The notes: generated from the letters alone by a model not told the origin. DNA of 64,000 bases from Promethearchaeota archaeon (GCA_030606485.1 JAUWGH010000004.1:387003-451002); one strand, 5' to 3'; positions 1 through 10,133 are shown, counted from the first letter of the stretch. Program-made: numbers and translations.

Positions 1-1
1 T

Positions 2-3000
2 GATGCAAGAGTAAATATTGAGCCGAACCTTTCAGATTTAGGCAGTTTGGATCCCGAAACCAAAGAGGGAATATCAACAGAGCCAATTGAACTTGATCAT
101 TCAGATATAAATCCATATATTGATGACAATGAAGGAACGACTACCTCTCTTCTAATCGAACGGGATGAAGAAAGTAATCACATGTCAGAACTGAATGTTA
201 GATTCTCGGATATGGATAGTGAATTAGCAAGCGAACTTCAAGGAGATTCAGATGTTCAAGATATAGCAAGAGATGAGTTATCTGGATTAGATGCAGAGTT
301 ACTGGAAATGGATGACATATCTTCAAGTGAATTTCGAGAAGTCCCAGTTATTCAAGACATGTTGGAAGATGAATTATCAGAAATAGATGGAGAATTATCG
401 TTAATAAAAGATATATCCTCAAGCGATTTTCAAGATAGTAAAATTACTCAAAATATAGTAAGAGAAGAAATAAAAGATGAATTAATGAAATTAGATAATG
501 AGTCATGGGATCTTAAAGATATGTTCTTAAATGAATTTATAGATCTCTCAGATACTCAATATAGCTTAGAAGAGGACTCTTTGGAAATTTCAAATGCTAT
601 AGAACCTATGGCGACAGACATCACAAATGTGCATACAAGAACTCTTGGACAGGACTATATTGGAGAACCCCAGACAGAAAACTTATATGAAGAAGGGGAT
701 GAAGATGAGATTAACTATGATTTAAGTATGGATAAAAGTAATCAAGAGGCATCAGAACAAGAATTATCGCTAATAGGAAAGGAAACTGGAGAAGAAAGTA
801 AAGAAATAACGGCTATCACATCTTCTGCAACTTCCACAACCTCCACAGAGCAGAAAGAAAGCCAAGAAGATGCTAAAGAAGAGGAACAAGCATCGGAGCA
901 AAAGGAAGAGAACGAAATGGAAATGGACTATAATAGAACTGGTTTTACTGACCAAACACTCAATTTAAAGCAGAGGTTGAATAGAGAATTTAGGAATTAT
1001 ATTGATCAAAGAAAGAATTTGGATGAAAGGTTGAGGAGGGAATTTGGGAGTCAGGTTGAGGATAAAGAACAAGATATCCAAAAAGATGAACCAGAACAAG
1101 AACCATCGTTAAAAGGAAAGCAAAACGAAGAAGAAAGTAAAGAGATTACGGCTACCACATCTTCCACAACTTCCACAGAGCAGAAAGATAATCAAGAAGA
1201 TGATAAAGAATCGGAACTGACTTCAGAGCGGAATGAAGAAAGCCGTAACAACACTGATATTAAAGATTCAGAAAAAGATTCGGAGAATTTAAATAAAGAA
1301 ACAGAAGAAGAGGTAAAAATAGATGGAGAAGAATCAGAAGATTTGGAAGATCTTATTGATAAAGCTAAAGAAGAATTTAAGATTTTAAAAGATCCAAAAT
1401 TGAAAGAATTATTAAAAAAATATGATGGTATTGCCTATAGGGGCACGCAATTTACTAAGAAATTTATTAAATTTATTAAAGATCAAGATAATGATGCACT
1501 AACTAAAGAAGAGAAGGATGATTTGGTTAAAATAATAAATAAATTTAATGAAAATAGAAATATAAATAATCTTGTTAAATATTACATCAAATACACTAAT
1601 CTTTCACAGCGGAAAATATTTAAAAAATTAAAAAATATGAATTTAAGAATAAAGAAAGGTGGATTAGCAAAGATGTGTCATAAGGTTTTAACACAGAAGG
1701 AATATGAAGAGAGGTTTACGGCAAATAAAGATTTGGTATCCGATGAACAACGAGAAGGCATAATAAAAGACGGTCGCTCCAAAAACCCTGACTCAATTCC
1801 AAAGATTGCAGAAAAATGGGGAGTAGCAAAATCTACTGCTAATAAAATAATAAAAGATGACTTGGGAGAAGAAGAATTTCACAAGAAATTTCCGTATTCT
1901 GAGTTATCCGATGAGCAACGAGAGGGCATAATAAAAGCCGGTCGTTCCGAGGACCCTGGCTCTTTTGACGATATTGCAGAAGAATTTGGAGTATCATTTT
2001 CTACTGCTAGAGATATAATAAAAAATGATTTGGAAAAAAAAGAATATAATAAGAAATTTTCGAAGCCTGAAGTATCCGATGAGCAACGAGAGGGCATAAT
2101 AAAAGCTGGTCGTTCCGAGGACCCCGGCTCTTTTGACGATATTGCAGAAGAATTTGGAGTATCATTTTCTACTGCTAGAGATATAATTAAAAATGATTTG
2201 GAAAAAAAAGAATATAATAAGAAATTTTCGAAGCCTAGGATATCCGATGAGCAACGAGAGGGCATAATAAAGGACGGTCGTTCCAAAGAATTTGATTCTA
2301 TAAATAAGATTGCAGAAAAATGGGGAGTAGGATGGGGTACTGTTAAAGATATATTAGAAAATGATTTGGGAAAAAAAGAATTCGATAAAAAATTTCGTAA
2401 TGATTTAGCACAATTAATAGGGTTTGAGAATCATAAATTAATTGAAAAAATAGCCACGCAAGATTTTGATGAGAAAAGAAAAAAGTCTCCAGATGTTCCA
2501 ATACTCGTTTCAGAGCCCCCAATTTATACTAATAGTAATAAACGTTGCGATAATGTATTTAAAAATGATAAAAAATATCTACAAAAACTTCTTAAAGATA
2601 AAATCGCAAAAGAGTTAAATATTGATCCTAAAGAATTAGACCACATTGAAGTTGTGCTTTTTGATTATACCGGTTGGTTACACAAAAGAAATATCATAGA
2701 TAAGATTGAGAAATATCAGCATTCCAAAATTATGTTATTCATTGTCGGGACATATTTGCTTCCAAATTGGATTGCTCGAGTTAAGAAACTCCCTAAAGAT
2801 AAGAGGATTAAATATCCCGAAAACATCCGTATTATTAGTTTGGATCTTTTTGCCGATTTGTTAAATCTGAGTGATGATAATCGGAAGCAGCTTGAGGAAG
2901 TTATTAAATTAACTAGATTAAGAGATTTAGAAACCTTGAGAAGACTTAACGAACGAAATAATTATAAATTGCACCGCTTAAAAAAATCAAAAAATAGAAA

Positions 3001-3046
3001 AAAAGGAACCAAAAATGATTTAGATGCATTTTTGAAGAAAATTTAA
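2..3046 (+). CDS. Acidic, low-complexity protein with four tandem helix-turn-helix repeats (5' end outside window)
   Basis: The reading frame is open from the first bases of the window, so the true start lies upstream; a TTG at 47 is only an internal possibility. The first ~450 residues are acidic and built from degenerate repeats (around [17 protein letters not shown], and two copies of a block with EESKEITA). Nucleotides 1739-2410 encode four copies of a 56-residue unit (SDEQREGII...GRS...IAE..GV...T...II..DL...) that looks like a homeodomain-like helix-turn-helix of the kind used to recognise DNA in transposase or resolvase families. A basic C-terminal domain follows, with a predicted beta-alpha pattern ([24 protein letters not shown]). 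I do not recognise that domain. A multivalent DNA-binding or scaffold protein is an inference from the repeats. Confidence 0.7.
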   Translation, partial: DARVNIEPNLSDLGSLDPETKEGISTEPIELDHSDINPYIDDNEGTTTSLLIERDEESNHMSELNVRFSDMDSELASELQGDSDVQDIARDELSGLDAELLEMDDISSSEFREVPVIQDMLEDELSEIDGELSLIKDISSSDFQDSKITQNIVREEIKDELMKLDNESWDLKDMFLNEFIDLSDTQYSLEEDSLEISNAIEPMATDITNVHTRTLGQDYIGEPQTENLYEEGDEDEINYDLSMDKSNQEASEQELSLIGKETGEESKEITAITSSATSTTSTEQKESQEDAKEEEQASEQKEENEMEMDYNRTGFTDQTLNLKQRLNREFRNYIDQRKNLDERLRREFGSQVEDKEQDIQKDEPEQEPSLKGKQNEEESKEITATTSSTTSTEQKDNQEDDKESELTSERNEESRNNTDIKDSEKDSENLNKETEEEVKIDGEESEDLEDLIDKAKEEFKILKDPKLKELLKKYDGIAYRGTQFTKKFIKFIKDQDNDALTKEEKDDLVKIINKFNENRNINNLVKYYIKYTNLSQRKIFKKLKNMNLRIKKGGLAKMCHKVLTQKEYEERFTANKDLVSDEQREGIIKDGRSKNPDSIPKIAEKWGVAKSTANKIIKDDLGEEEFHKKFPYSELSDEQREGIIKAGRSEDPGSFDDIAEEFGVSFSTARDIIKNDLEKKEYNKKFSKPEVSDEQREGIIKAGRSEDPGSFDDIAEEFGVSFSTARDIIKNDLEKKEYNKKFSKPRISDEQREGIIKDGRSKEFDSINKIAEKWGVGWGTVKDILENDLGKKEFDKKFRNDLAQLIGFENHKLIEKIATQDFDEKRKKSPDVPILVSEPPIYTNSNKRCDNVFKNDKKYLQKLLKDKIAKELNIDPKELDHIEVVLFDYTGWLHKRNIIDKIEKYQHSKIMLFIVGTYLLPNWIARVKKLPKDKRIKYPENIRIISLDLFADLLNLSDDNRKQLEEVIKLTRLRDLETLRRLNERNNYKLHRLKKSKNRKKGTKNDLDAFLKKI
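1739..2410 (+). repeat. Four tandem 168-bp (56-codon) repeats encoding HTH units
   Basis: The sequence tccgatgarcaacgaga recurs at 1739, 1907, 2075 and 2243, giving an exact 168-bp period that keeps the reading frame. Copies 2 and 3 (1907-2074 and 2075-2242) differ at only a few positions, mostly third codon bases (for example gcc/gct and cct/ccc). Copies 1 and 4 are much more diverged. This suggests a recent duplication of the central unit inside an older array. Confidence 0.9.
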
Positions 3047-3047
3047 A

Positions 3048-3263
3048 ATCATCTCTACCGATAATTTTATTGATCTTAAAACCCAACTTAAAATAAATGA
3101 ATTAATTTTAGGAATAAGTAGAGATCCTTCTTTTGGACCGATGATCATGGTGGGCAGAGGTGGAATTTATGTAAATTTTATTAAAGATGTTGCATTTTCA
3201 TTAACTTATAAGTTTTCAAGAGAAGATGTGAGAAAAAATGGTAAAAACAATATACTAAGCTAA
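3048..3263 (+). pseudogene. Remnant of NDP-forming acyl-CoA synthetase (acetate-CoA ligase ATP-grasp part)
   Basis: The forward frame reads [18 protein letters not shown], then [19 protein letters not shown], then [10 protein letters not shown], and stops at 3261-3263. This matches the conserved beta-subunit/ATP-grasp block of ADP-forming acyl-CoA synthetases (family pattern: G.SRDP.FGP.IMFG.GGIYVE.LKDV.FR). No start codon and no upstream CoA-binding or ATP-grasp domains are present, and the tail after the motif is degenerate ([10 protein letters not shown]). The fragment begins immediately behind the stop of the preceding gene. It is best read as a gene relic that no longer encodes an enzyme. 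Confidence 0.7.
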
Positions 3264-3297
3264 ATTAATAAACAAGCATCCAAAAAAAATTATTGTT

Positions 3298-5343
3298 ATG
3301 AAAACACAACTTTCTAATATAGACGTTTATGCCCTAGCAAAGGAATTAAATGATAAGTTAAGTGATGGTTTTATTGACAATATATACGAGGTAAAAGATT
3401 TATTAATAATAAAAATTAGAACTAGAGAAGTAAATAGAAATCTAGTTATTGAACGAGATTCAAGAGTAAATCTTACCAATTATAATTATCCAGTACCAAA
3501 ATATCCAAGTCAATATTGTAGTTCTTTGAGAAAATTTTTAAAAAATCGTCGAATTTTAAGCGTCTATCAGCATAATTTGGATAGAATATTGATAATAGAG
3601 TTGAGTAATCAAAACACAGCTTCATGGAAATTTATTATTGAACTTTTTGCTAAAGGCAACTATATTCTCATAAATGAAGAAAATTTAGTTATGGTGGCAA
3701 AGAAATATAAAAAATATAAAGATCGAGATTTATTAGCTAAAAGAGAATATAAATTTCCTCCATCCAGAGGTTTAGATTTATTTTCATTGGATAAAGATTC
3801 CTTCTCTAAAATTATTTATACCTCCAATGATGAATTAGTGAGAATAATCGCAAGAAACGTTAATATCGCAGGATTATATAGTGAAGAAATTTGTAAAATG
3901 TCCCAATTTGATAAGAAAGTTAAATCAAATACATTAAACGAAGAACAAATTAGCACATTATTTAATGTATTAAAGGATTTTGCTCAAAAATTAAAAACTG
4001 AAAAATTAAAACCTCAATTTATTTTAGATGATAAGAATAAAGCGATTGATGTAGTACCATTTGATCTATCTATATATGAAGGTTATCAGAAACAATATAT
4101 TGAATCTTTTAATGAGGGTCTTGATCTTTATTTTTCAAAATTAGATTCTGCGAAAATTATACCTCAACCAGTTGAAAAATATAATCGAGAGATGGAGAAA
4201 TTAGAGAAAAGATTACAAACACAAATAGAATATATAACAGAACAAGAAAATAAAAAAGAAAAATATTACAATATTGGAGAGAATATATATAAACATTTCA
4301 AAGAATTAGAAAAACTATTAAAAACAATTTTGGACGCTAAAAAAAAAGGATATCAATGGAATGAAATTGAAGATAAATTAAATTCTGGAAAAGAACAAGG
4401 AATAAAAGAGACAATTCCATTCAGAAAAATCATACCTTCTAAAAAGCAAATTATTATTCAATTAGATGGGAAAGAATTTATCATAGATTTAAATAAAAGT
4501 ATTGGAGAAAATGCAAATTTAATTTTTTCTAAAGGTAAAAAAGCTCAAAAAAAAATTGAAGGAACTTATTTTGCCATTGAGGAAACAAAAAAAAAGATTG
4601 AAAAACTTATAATTGAGAAAGATAGTGAACAAGTTATTGTTGATCATTTGGTACGAAAACCAAAGAAAAAATGGTATGAAAAATATAGATGGTTCATTTC
4701 CAGTAATGAATTTTTAGTAATTGGAGGAAGAGATATTAGTTCGAATGAAGCAATCTATAGAAAATATATTGAGCCCAATGATTTAGTTTTACATTCAGAA
4801 ATTAGAGGATCACCATTAACAGTTATAAAAAATCCAGAAAATAAGGAAATCCCTCTAGATACTATTAATGAAGCTAGTATTTTTGTTGGTTGTTATTCTC
4901 GAGCATGGAAAGAAGGTTATAAATTAACTGACATTTTTTATGTTCTACCTAAACAAGTGAGTAAAACGCCCCCCTCGGGAGAATTTTTACCAAAAGGTTC
5001 ATTTATAATCTCGGGAAAAAAGAATTTTATTCAAAAAGTAAAATTAATTTTAACAATTGGAATTATATTTGAAAAAATTAAGGATGATTTGAATCCCGAA
5101 TTAATACATTTTTACCCAAAGGTAATTTCAGGACCGGAATCATCTATTAAAAAACAAACGGAGATTTATGAACTATTGACTCCTGAGAAGTTTGGAAAAT
5201 CTTCAGGGAATATTGCTAAAAAATTAAAAAATCTTTTTTTAAAAAAAGTTGATGATGATTTGAAAAAGTGGGTGAATATTTTGTCCTTAGATGATATTAT
5301 ACTACTGATCCCAGCTGGAAATTCGGAAATATTAGCTATTTAA
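3298..5343 (+). CDS. rqcH: NFACT-family ribosome quality-control protein (RqcH/NEMF/Rqc2 homologue)
   Basis: This family binds obstructed large ribosomal subunits and recruits tRNA to add C-terminal tails to stalled nascent chains. The 681-residue length and layout fit: an NFACT-N domain (1-180) with the conserved Asp-Arg pair at D95-R96, a helix-hairpin-helix region, a long coiled coil (about 290-440) and an NFACT-R domain from about 455 with YEKYRWFISSNEFLVIGGRD and a DLVLHSEIRGSP block. The ATG at 3298 follows an AT-rich leader, and the next gene is convergent. Archaeal members are commonly near 650-700 residues, so it appears complete. Function is assigned from family membership; tailing activity in this lineage is inferred. 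Confidence 0.92.
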   Translation: MKTQLSNIDVYALAKELNDKLSDGFIDNIYEVKDLLIIKIRTREVNRNLVIERDSRVNLTNYNYPVPKYPSQYCSSLRKFLKNRRILSVYQHNLDRILIIELSNQNTASWKFIIELFAKGNYILINEENLVMVAKKYKKYKDRDLLAKREYKFPPSRGLDLFSLDKDSFSKIIYTSNDELVRIIARNVNIAGLYSEEICKMSQFDKKVKSNTLNEEQISTLFNVLKDFAQKLKTEKLKPQFILDDKNKAIDVVPFDLSIYEGYQKQYIESFNEGLDLYFSKLDSAKIIPQPVEKYNREMEKLEKRLQTQIEYITEQENKKEKYYNIGENIYKHFKELEKLLKTILDAKKKGYQWNEIEDKLNSGKEQGIKETIPFRKIIPSKKQIIIQLDGKEFIIDLNKSIGENANLIFSKGKKAQKKIEGTYFAIEETKKKIEKLIIEKDSEQVIVDHLVRKPKKKWYEKYRWFISSNEFLVIGGRDISSNEAIYRKYIEPNDLVLHSEIRGSPLTVIKNPENKEIPLDTINEASIFVGCYSRAWKEGYKLTDIFYVLPKQVSKTPPSGEFLPKGSFIISGKKNFIQKVKLILTIGIIFEKIKDDLNPELIHFYPKVISGPESSIKKQTEIYELLTPEKFGKSSGNIAKKLKNLFLKKVDDDLKKWVNILSLDDIILLIPAGNSEILAI

Positions 5344-5350
5344 TTTATGT

Positions 5351-6091
5351 TTATTTTATTAATTCATTTCTGATAATTTTTAAATTAGTTAATGAATCAA
5401 AGAGAATTCCATCAATATCTAATTTTAATAATTCTCTGATCTTTAAAATGGAATTCTTGAGATTAATAAAATCCCAAGCCAAAGCGATAATATTATTAGA
5501 GTGACAAACGCTAACAAAATGTTTTGAAACCAATATAGAACGGAGGGAAATCATATCAAATTTCATGGATTGAATCTTTAAAGAATTGTTTTTTAAGAAT
5601 TCATTTAACGTAAATTCTTTTCCTTTCGTTATATTATAGCAAATTCTACAATTTGGTAAAAAAGATTTGATCCTTTTTAATTTCCAAAGATTTTTTGAAC
5701 TAATCACACAATTTGAAATAATATTATATTTTTCAATTATTTTTGCGGCATGTTCTACTACATCATCTCCCTTTAATTCTATTATAAATTTAGTTTTATT
5801 TTTAAATGCAGAAATTACTTCGGTAAACAGTGGCATTTTCTGACCATCCTTTCTAGTTCTAAACTTACAAATTTCTGCATAAGTCATATTGGAAATGATA
5901 CCATTTCCATTATAAGTTCTTTGTAAAGTATTATCATGATTAATGACTAATTTGTGATCTTTTGTTCTATGAAGATCAAATTCAATAAAATCTACTCCGT
6001 TTTCTATTGCTTTAGAAAATGAAATTATAGTATTTTCATCATACTCTAATTTAGTTCCGCGATGAGCAATTAAGATAATCTTTTTTGTCAT
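5351..6091 (-). CDS. Glycerophosphodiester phosphodiesterase family protein (GDPD)
   Basis: GDPD-type TIM-barrel hydrolases split glycerophosphodiesters into glycerol-3-phosphate and an alcohol. The N-terminus IAHRG places the catalytic His and Arg at H10 and R11; the metal ligands appear as E37 and D39 in EFDLHRTKD, and the second catalytic His is H52 (VINHDNTLQR). At 246 residues it has the normal size for the single-domain cytosolic family, and no signal peptide is visible. It converges on the NFACT gene with a 7-nt gap and is transcribed away from the small RHH regulator. Substrate is unknown; in an archaeon it may act on headgroup-bearing lipid derivatives. Confidence 0.88.
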   Translation of the reverse strand: MTKKIILIAHRGTKLEYDENTIISFSKAIENGVDFIEFDLHRTKDHKLVINHDNTLQRTYNGNGIISNMTYAEICKFRTRKDGQKMPLFTEVISAFKNKTKFIIELKGDDVVEHAAKIIEKYNIISNCVISSKNLWKLKRIKSFLPNCRICYNITKGKEFTLNEFLKNNSLKIQSMKFDMISLRSILVSKHFVSVCHSNNIIALAWDFINLKNSILKIRELLKLDIDGILFDSLTNLKIIRNELIK

Positions 6092-6178
6092 ATGATTTAA
6101 AAAAAGCTTTTTTTATTTCAATTTTATAATACAGAAATAATATACGCAAATATATTTTTGATTTCTTATTTAAATTTC

Positions 6179-6325
6179 ATGAAATTAATTACAATTCATC
6201 TACCTGAAAAATATATAGATAAATTGGAAGAATTAGTAACGCGAGATCTATATCCAAATAGAAGTGAAGCAATTCGCATGGCTGTAAGGGACCTCTTAAA
6301 AGAAGAACTAGGCAGGCTAACTTAA
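6179..6325 (+). CDS. Small ribbon-helix-helix (CopG/NikR N-terminal type) regulator, 48 aa
   Basis: The 48-residue frame begins MKLITIHLPEKYIDKLEELV and continues with PNRSEAIRMAVRDLLKEEL. This is the standard RHH pattern: a beta strand with alternating small residues, helix A, the turn NRSEAIR, then helix B. RHH proteins bind DNA as dimers. The gene lies in the gap between the divergent GDPD gene and a converging membrane-protein unit, and the ATG at 6179 follows a TATA-like AT tract (atttcttatttaaa). It has no ligand-binding C-terminal domain such as that of NikR, so it is probably a simple repressor or an antitoxin without a visible toxin partner. Confidence 0.8.
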   Translation: MKLITIHLPEKYIDKLEELVTRDLYPNRSEAIRMAVRDLLKEELGRLT

Positions 6326-6348
6326 TTTATAAACTTATTCTTTCTTTT

Positions 6349-6777
6349 TTATCTACTTTCTTGGAGTAACCATAGATAAAGGATTAGTATAATAATTCCT
6401 AGACTTGAAAAAAGAAATACCCAACCATTTCTTATGGACTGAATTAATGATATAATAATAAGGATAGTGAGTTTTTTCCAACCAAATATTTTTCCGTTTA
6501 TTTCTTCTACATTACCTACTGCAACACTTAAAAATAAGAAAAATAGTATAATTGAAATTGTTTTAATTAAAATATCAACAATATCTAGGTAAAGATTTTG
6601 ATTCATAAAAATGGTAACAATACCCGAATTGAATAATATGGAAATAACAAAGAATATACCAGCTAAATAAAACGAAATAATTCCCGATTTTATTATCAAT
6701 TCATCCGTTGATAATATTTTCTTAGGTTTTTGTTTTTCTACAGTTTCCTTTTCGGGAATTTTTTTATATTTAGACAT
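6349..6777 (-). CDS. Small multi-pass membrane protein, unknown
   Basis: The 142-residue protein has a basic N-terminus (KYKKIPEKETVEKQKPKK) followed by about four hydrophobic helices, including GIISFYLAGIFFVISILF and SIILFFLFLSVAVG, and ends shortly after the last helix. I do not recognise a family. It begins 3 nt after the stop of the upstream secreted protein gene (6781-7614), so the two are very likely co-transcribed and translationally coupled. It may be a membrane partner of that protein. Confidence 0.65.
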   Translation of the reverse strand: MSKYKKIPEKETVEKQKPKKILSTDELIIKSGIISFYLAGIFFVISILFNSGIVTIFMNQNLYLDIVDILIKTISIILFFLFLSVAVGNVEEINGKIFGWKKLTILIIISLIQSIRNGWVFLFSSLGIIILILYLWLLQESR

Positions 6778-6780
6778 TTA

Positions 6781-7614
6781 TTATCTCTTCCTTTTATGTT
6801 TGTTTTTAGTTTTAAAGATGTAAAAACCAAAATAACTATAGAGAATACCTGCACTGATAAAAAATATTATTGTTAAAACATTTATAACTAATTCTAATAT
6901 ATCTGGAGGTAATTCTTCAGATTCTTCAATCCAACCAATTTTTATTTTCAGAGATGTAGATTCTTTTAAAATAGAGCTTGAGCTATTATAATTGGGATTA
7001 TCTCCATATATGAATTTTATTGCATAAGTTTGTGAGATATTTAAGAAAACATCCTGCTTATCTGTATTATTTTCATTGAATTTTATTTCAAATTCATATT
7101 TAGTCTTCTTCTCATCAAGCATACAGGAGCCATTTCCATTTATATTAATATCTTGAATATAATTGGTCCTATTAACTAGATGAAAATCAAAATATGTTGT
7201 ATTATGAAGTGATGAATTATCCAAATTATAATTTTGAACAATTTTTGCATCTAAAAATTCTGTATCATTTTCATTTGAAGAATTGCAAAGAATTATTCCT
7301 AAAAATTCATTGGATGGATGGATTTCTAACTCAATACTAATTGCTATATATAGTGATGAATTAGATTTATTATAACAAACCCAAATTTCAATAGGGAGAT
7401 CATCAATAAATCCTTCTGTACTATTTGCGTTTGTCCATTCATCTTCTATAGAACTAAAATTTCCATCAATAATTATTGGCATTGTTTCAACTGAGGTTAA
7501 AATATCATCATTAAAACTGGCTCCAACAAATTTTGGAAAAAAATTTAGAGAACAAATTATTGAGACAAGAATAAAAAATGCAAGAAATTTTTTTACATTA
7601 TTAATTTTCTTCAC
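6781..7614 (-). CDS. Signal-peptide protein with CBM9/DOMON-like extracellular domain and C-terminal membrane anchor
   Basis: The N-terminus (KKFLAFFILVSIICSLNFF) is a clear signal sequence. It is followed by IDGNFSSIEDEWTNA, which resembles the opening strand of the CBM9-like/DOMON-like fold (IDG....EW..A), then a beta-rich stretch with WVCYNKSNSSLYIAI and many NxS/T sites. A single C-terminal helix (ITIIFFISAGILYSYFGFYIF) and a basic tail (KTKNKHKRKR) anchor it. The mature domain should therefore face outward. CBM9-like domains bind sugars or haem-like ligands in other proteins; the fold call rests on short motifs and is tentative. It is the first gene of a two-gene unit with the membrane protein at 6349-6777. 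Confidence 0.6.
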   Translation of the reverse strand: MKKINNVKKFLAFFILVSIICSLNFFPKFVGASFNDDILTSVETMPIIIDGNFSSIEDEWTNANSTEGFIDDLPIEIWVCYNKSNSSLYIAISIELEIHPSNEFLGIILCNSSNENDTEFLDAKIVQNYNLDNSSLHNTTYFDFHLVNRTNYIQDININGNGSCMLDEKKTKYEFEIKFNENNTDKQDVFLNISQTYAIKFIYGDNPNYNSSSSILKESTSLKIKIGWIEESEELPPDILELVINVLTIIFFISAGILYSYFGFYIFKTKNKHKRKR

Positions 7615-7699
7615 AAGAGTCGAACCAATTTATTTCAACATTATTAAATATGATATTAGATTATAGTGAAAAATACATTTTAAATGGATACTAAAAATT

Positions 7700-8143
7700 T
7701 TAAAGAAAATTTGGAAGCAGAACTAGATTTATCCATTTGCTAGGGTATGCTATAAAGTAATTTAATAATTTCTTAATAGTTTTTTCTGATTCCTTACTAG
7801 AATTGAAATAATTTGCAAATTTTTTTGGACCTATTGCAACAAGTAATCCGTCTAGATTTCTTTCTCTTTTAAATAAGAGCCAAATTGGTTTTTGATTTTC
7901 CACGTCTTTTATTAATAAAAGAAGCCATGGATTATTTGTCCAATCAGATCTATCTGGTGCTAAAATTTTATTAATTGCTTTTCCCGTAATATATTTTGGG
8001 TTCTCTTTTATTTGTTTGATTAATTCATCAAAAAAACTTCGTTTGATAGTTAAATATCCCTTGAATATTGATGCGTTATCATATAATTCTAACTGATCGC
8101 TTATTCCATCAGAAAATTTGATACCAATTTTCCATATCTTCAT
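7700..8143 (-). CDS. Conserved-looking hypothetical protein downstream of Pop5
   Basis: The 147-residue protein starts MKIWKIGIKFSDGISDQLEL and contains NPWLLLLIKDVENQKPIWLL and a C-terminal helical stretch. No signal peptide, membrane helix or metal motif is seen, and I do not recognise the family. It is the last gene of the minus-strand series eL15, Rpp30, Pop5, where other archaea often carry a proteasome subunit or another RNA-processing gene. Its position suggests a role in RNA or translation, but nothing in the protein itself shows that. Confidence 0.6.
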   Translation of the reverse strand: MKIWKIGIKFSDGISDQLELYDNASIFKGYLTIKRSFFDELIKQIKENPKYITGKAINKILAPDRSDWTNNPWLLLLIKDVENQKPIWLLFKRERNLDGLLVAIGPKKFANYFNSSKESEKTIKKLLNYFIAYPSKWINLVLLPNFL

Positions 8144-8232
8144 TAAAATTCATTTATTTTGATTAAAATTTTTTTTAAATTGATTTTTAATAATTTATAA
8201 ATTCCTTCTAAATCTTTAATTTTTTTTATCAT

Positions 8233-8589
8233 TTATATTTTAAAGAGAAGTTTATTTTCTAATTGAAGAGTTTTTAATATTTTTCTTATTTTTTTTATAG
8301 TTCCACTTGTTTTTATGGGATAAATAGATAATCGAGAATTCTGTAAATATCGTATCATTCCCAATGAAGTAATTACAATTTCTTTTGATGTATGAGCAAA
8401 TCTTAAGATGCCCCATCGTTCTTCTAAATTTAACTCAATTAACCATAATCCGATTTTACTTGTTTCTTTTATGCCAAAATATCTAAATAAATTTTTCCAA
8501 ATAAGATTAATAATAGATTTTCCATCAATTATTATATCTTTTTCAACAATATAATAAAATAAAATATATCGTTGTCTTTCAAATTTCAA
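8233..8589 (-). CDS. rnp2: RNase P protein component 2 (Pop5 homologue)
   Basis: Pop5 pairs with Rpp30 and activates the catalytic RNA of archaeal RNase P, which removes tRNA 5' leaders. The protein (118 aa) shows the family pattern: an opening strand KFERQRYILFYYIVEKD, then LIWKNLFRYFGIKETSK, GLWLIELNLEERWGILRFAH and a late SGTIKKIRKIL. The RRM-like alpha/beta order matches. It follows the Rpp30 gene by 22 nt on the same strand, an order seen in many archaea, which supports the assignment despite the sequence divergence. Confidence 0.85.
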   Translation of the reverse strand: MKFERQRYILFYYIVEKDIIIDGKSIINLIWKNLFRYFGIKETSKIGLWLIELNLEERWGILRFAHTSKEIVITSLGMIRYLQNSRLSIYPIKTSGTIKKIRKILKTLQLENKLLFKI

Positions 8590-8611
8590 TGTTTATTTAA
8601 CTCCAATTTTC

Positions 8612-9325
8612 CTATTTTATTATTTTAACTCCATCTTCAATTATATTTGGATCAATTTTTTTATTTAATTTTTCTATTAATTTAGAGGGATTATCTTTTA
8701 AAGCTAATTTAGCATTAGTAAGGCTCATATCTAAAAGTGTTTGACAAATACTTATTAAAACCCTTGGGGATCTGTAATCAGATAAACTTGGAAAATTTCC
8801 ACTAATGAAATAATTGGCGTTTTTAACTAAGGTCATTCGCAATGCTGAGTATATGATACGAATATTTTTAGATTGAATGTATTTGTTTTCATTAAAGATC
8901 GGAGCAAATGAAAATTCAATAAAAGAATTATATTGTTTGGAGAGTGATAATACCCCAGGAGTTAATGTTTTTGTAATTTTTGGATAAGAAAAGGATACAA
9001 CATCAATTCTAGTATCTCTTGCGCAATAAATTTGTATTTCTTTATTTTCAGATTCCACTGATAAAATATGTGAAAAATCATTATATTTTTTTATCATTTG
9101 TTTTAATTCTGCAATATTTTTAGGTTTTAGATTTATTCTGAAATATACATTAAGATCAATTGATTTTCTTATTTTTTCTATTAATTTTTTTGGCAATTTT
9201 TCAATACTATTTATTGGTTCTAAGATAACATTTTTAAAATCCAATTTTTGAAGAAATTTGAGTCTATCTATGATATTATCATATTTTTCGATGTCAACTG
9301 GGACTCTTGATTCAAAATACCCCAA
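8612..9325 (-). CDS. rnp3: RNase P protein component 3 (Rpp30 homologue)
   Basis: Rpp30 has a PHP-like TIM-barrel fold and binds Pop5 in archaeal and eukaryotic RNase P. Visible family features include a strand-rich N-terminus with LDFKNVILEP, ILSVESENKEIQIYCARD, RIDVVSFSYP and the C-terminal NYFISGNFPSLSDYRSPRVL segment. Length (237 aa) is normal for the archaeal protein. The start is a TTG directly after an in-frame stop, with aaagggg 11 nt upstream. It sits between eL15 and Pop5 in the expected order. Confidence 0.87.
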   Translation of the reverse strand: MGYFESRVPVDIEKYDNIIDRLKFLQKLDFKNVILEPINSIEKLPKKLIEKIRKSIDLNVYFRINLKPKNIAELKQMIKKYNDFSHILSVESENKEIQIYCARDTRIDVVSFSYPKITKTLTPGVLSLSKQYNSFIEFSFAPIFNENKYIQSKNIRIIYSALRMTLVKNANYFISGNFPSLSDYRSPRVLISICQTLLDMSLTNAKLALKDNPSKLIEKLNKKIDPNIIEDGVKIIK

Positions 9326-9548
9326 TTATTATTAAACCCCTTTATTGCGAGATAGTTTCTAAAAAATTAATATTGTTTTTAAAATTTTTATTTTATGTGA
9401 TAAATTTTGTTATTGAGCTTGATTAATATATAATTCGTAAAAAGATAGGTCGATATTTAAATTCACATTAAATTATGCATCAATAATTTTAGGTAATAAA
9501 AATAGGGCATAAACAGATTAAAACTAAATGAATGATACTTAACGCTAT

Positions 9549-10133
9549 TTATTTTCCACGTCCTTTATTTGCTCTGATACTTGGGCGATTTTTTTCAGAG
9601 CCCCATCCTTTCTTATGCAAACCTCTACCCCTTTTTCCTGCAGAAGTCAATCCTCTAAAGACTCTTTTCTTATGTTGTTTATATCCAATCCAATTTATAT
9701 TTGGATCTGAAATAATCCTTGGATGATGCGGATCAACGAATATCACTTCATAATACCACGATTTTCCGTCATCATACACTTTATATGAATTTAAGACTTC
9801 AAGATTTGGATATTTTTTCTGGGCTCTTTCTTCGGCAATTCTTTGTAAGTTTTTCCCAGGAGTAATTTTTGATACTCCCATAGCTCTTGGTTTTCGACCC
9901 ATTTTTGGTCTAGATTTACGTCGACTACCTTTTCGGATTCTCGAGCGAACGATACTATATCCTTGTTTTGCTTTATAACCTAATTCCCTCGCCCTATATA
10001 ATTTAGTTGGTTTTTCTATGCGTTCAACAGATTTACCCTTTCTATATTTTATTCCTCTATGATAATAGTCCGTATCATATCCAGTTTCGATATTCTGAAA
10101 AGTCTCCTTAATGAATCTATATCCTGACTTCAA
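9549..10133 (-). CDS. rpl15e: 50S ribosomal protein eL15 (L15e)
   Basis: eL15 is a core protein of the archaeal and eukaryotic large subunit. The 194 residues align by eye with the family: [13 protein letters not shown], the basic region [56 protein letters not shown] and the C-terminal [18 protein letters not shown]. It is the first gene of the minus-strand eL15-Rpp30-Pop5 series. The 222-nt spacer after it suggests the RNase P genes may have their own promoter. Confidence 0.97.
   Translation of the reverse strand: MKSGYRFIKETFQNIETGYDTDYYHRGIKYRKGKSVERIEKPTKLYRARELGYKAKQGYSIVRSRIRKGSRRKSRPKMGRKPRAMGVSKITPGKNLQRIAEERAQKKYPNLEVLNSYKVYDDGKSWYYEVIFVDPHHPRIISDPNINWIGYKQHKKRVFRGLTSAGKRGRGLHKKGWGSEKNRPSIRANKGRGK

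Noticed and set aside
1879..2286. 135-codon frame antisense to the HTH repeats
   Set aside because: It is the mirror of the repeated forward coding sequence and shows the same repeat period; the forward frame explains it.
1739..2410. Regular repeats considered as a CRISPR array
   Set aside because: Units are 168 bp, in frame, contiguous and protein-coding, without short repeats separated by unique spacers.
9532..9726. 64-codon plus-strand frame over the 3' end of eL15
   Set aside because: It is antisense to a certain ribosomal protein gene and has no recognisable features.
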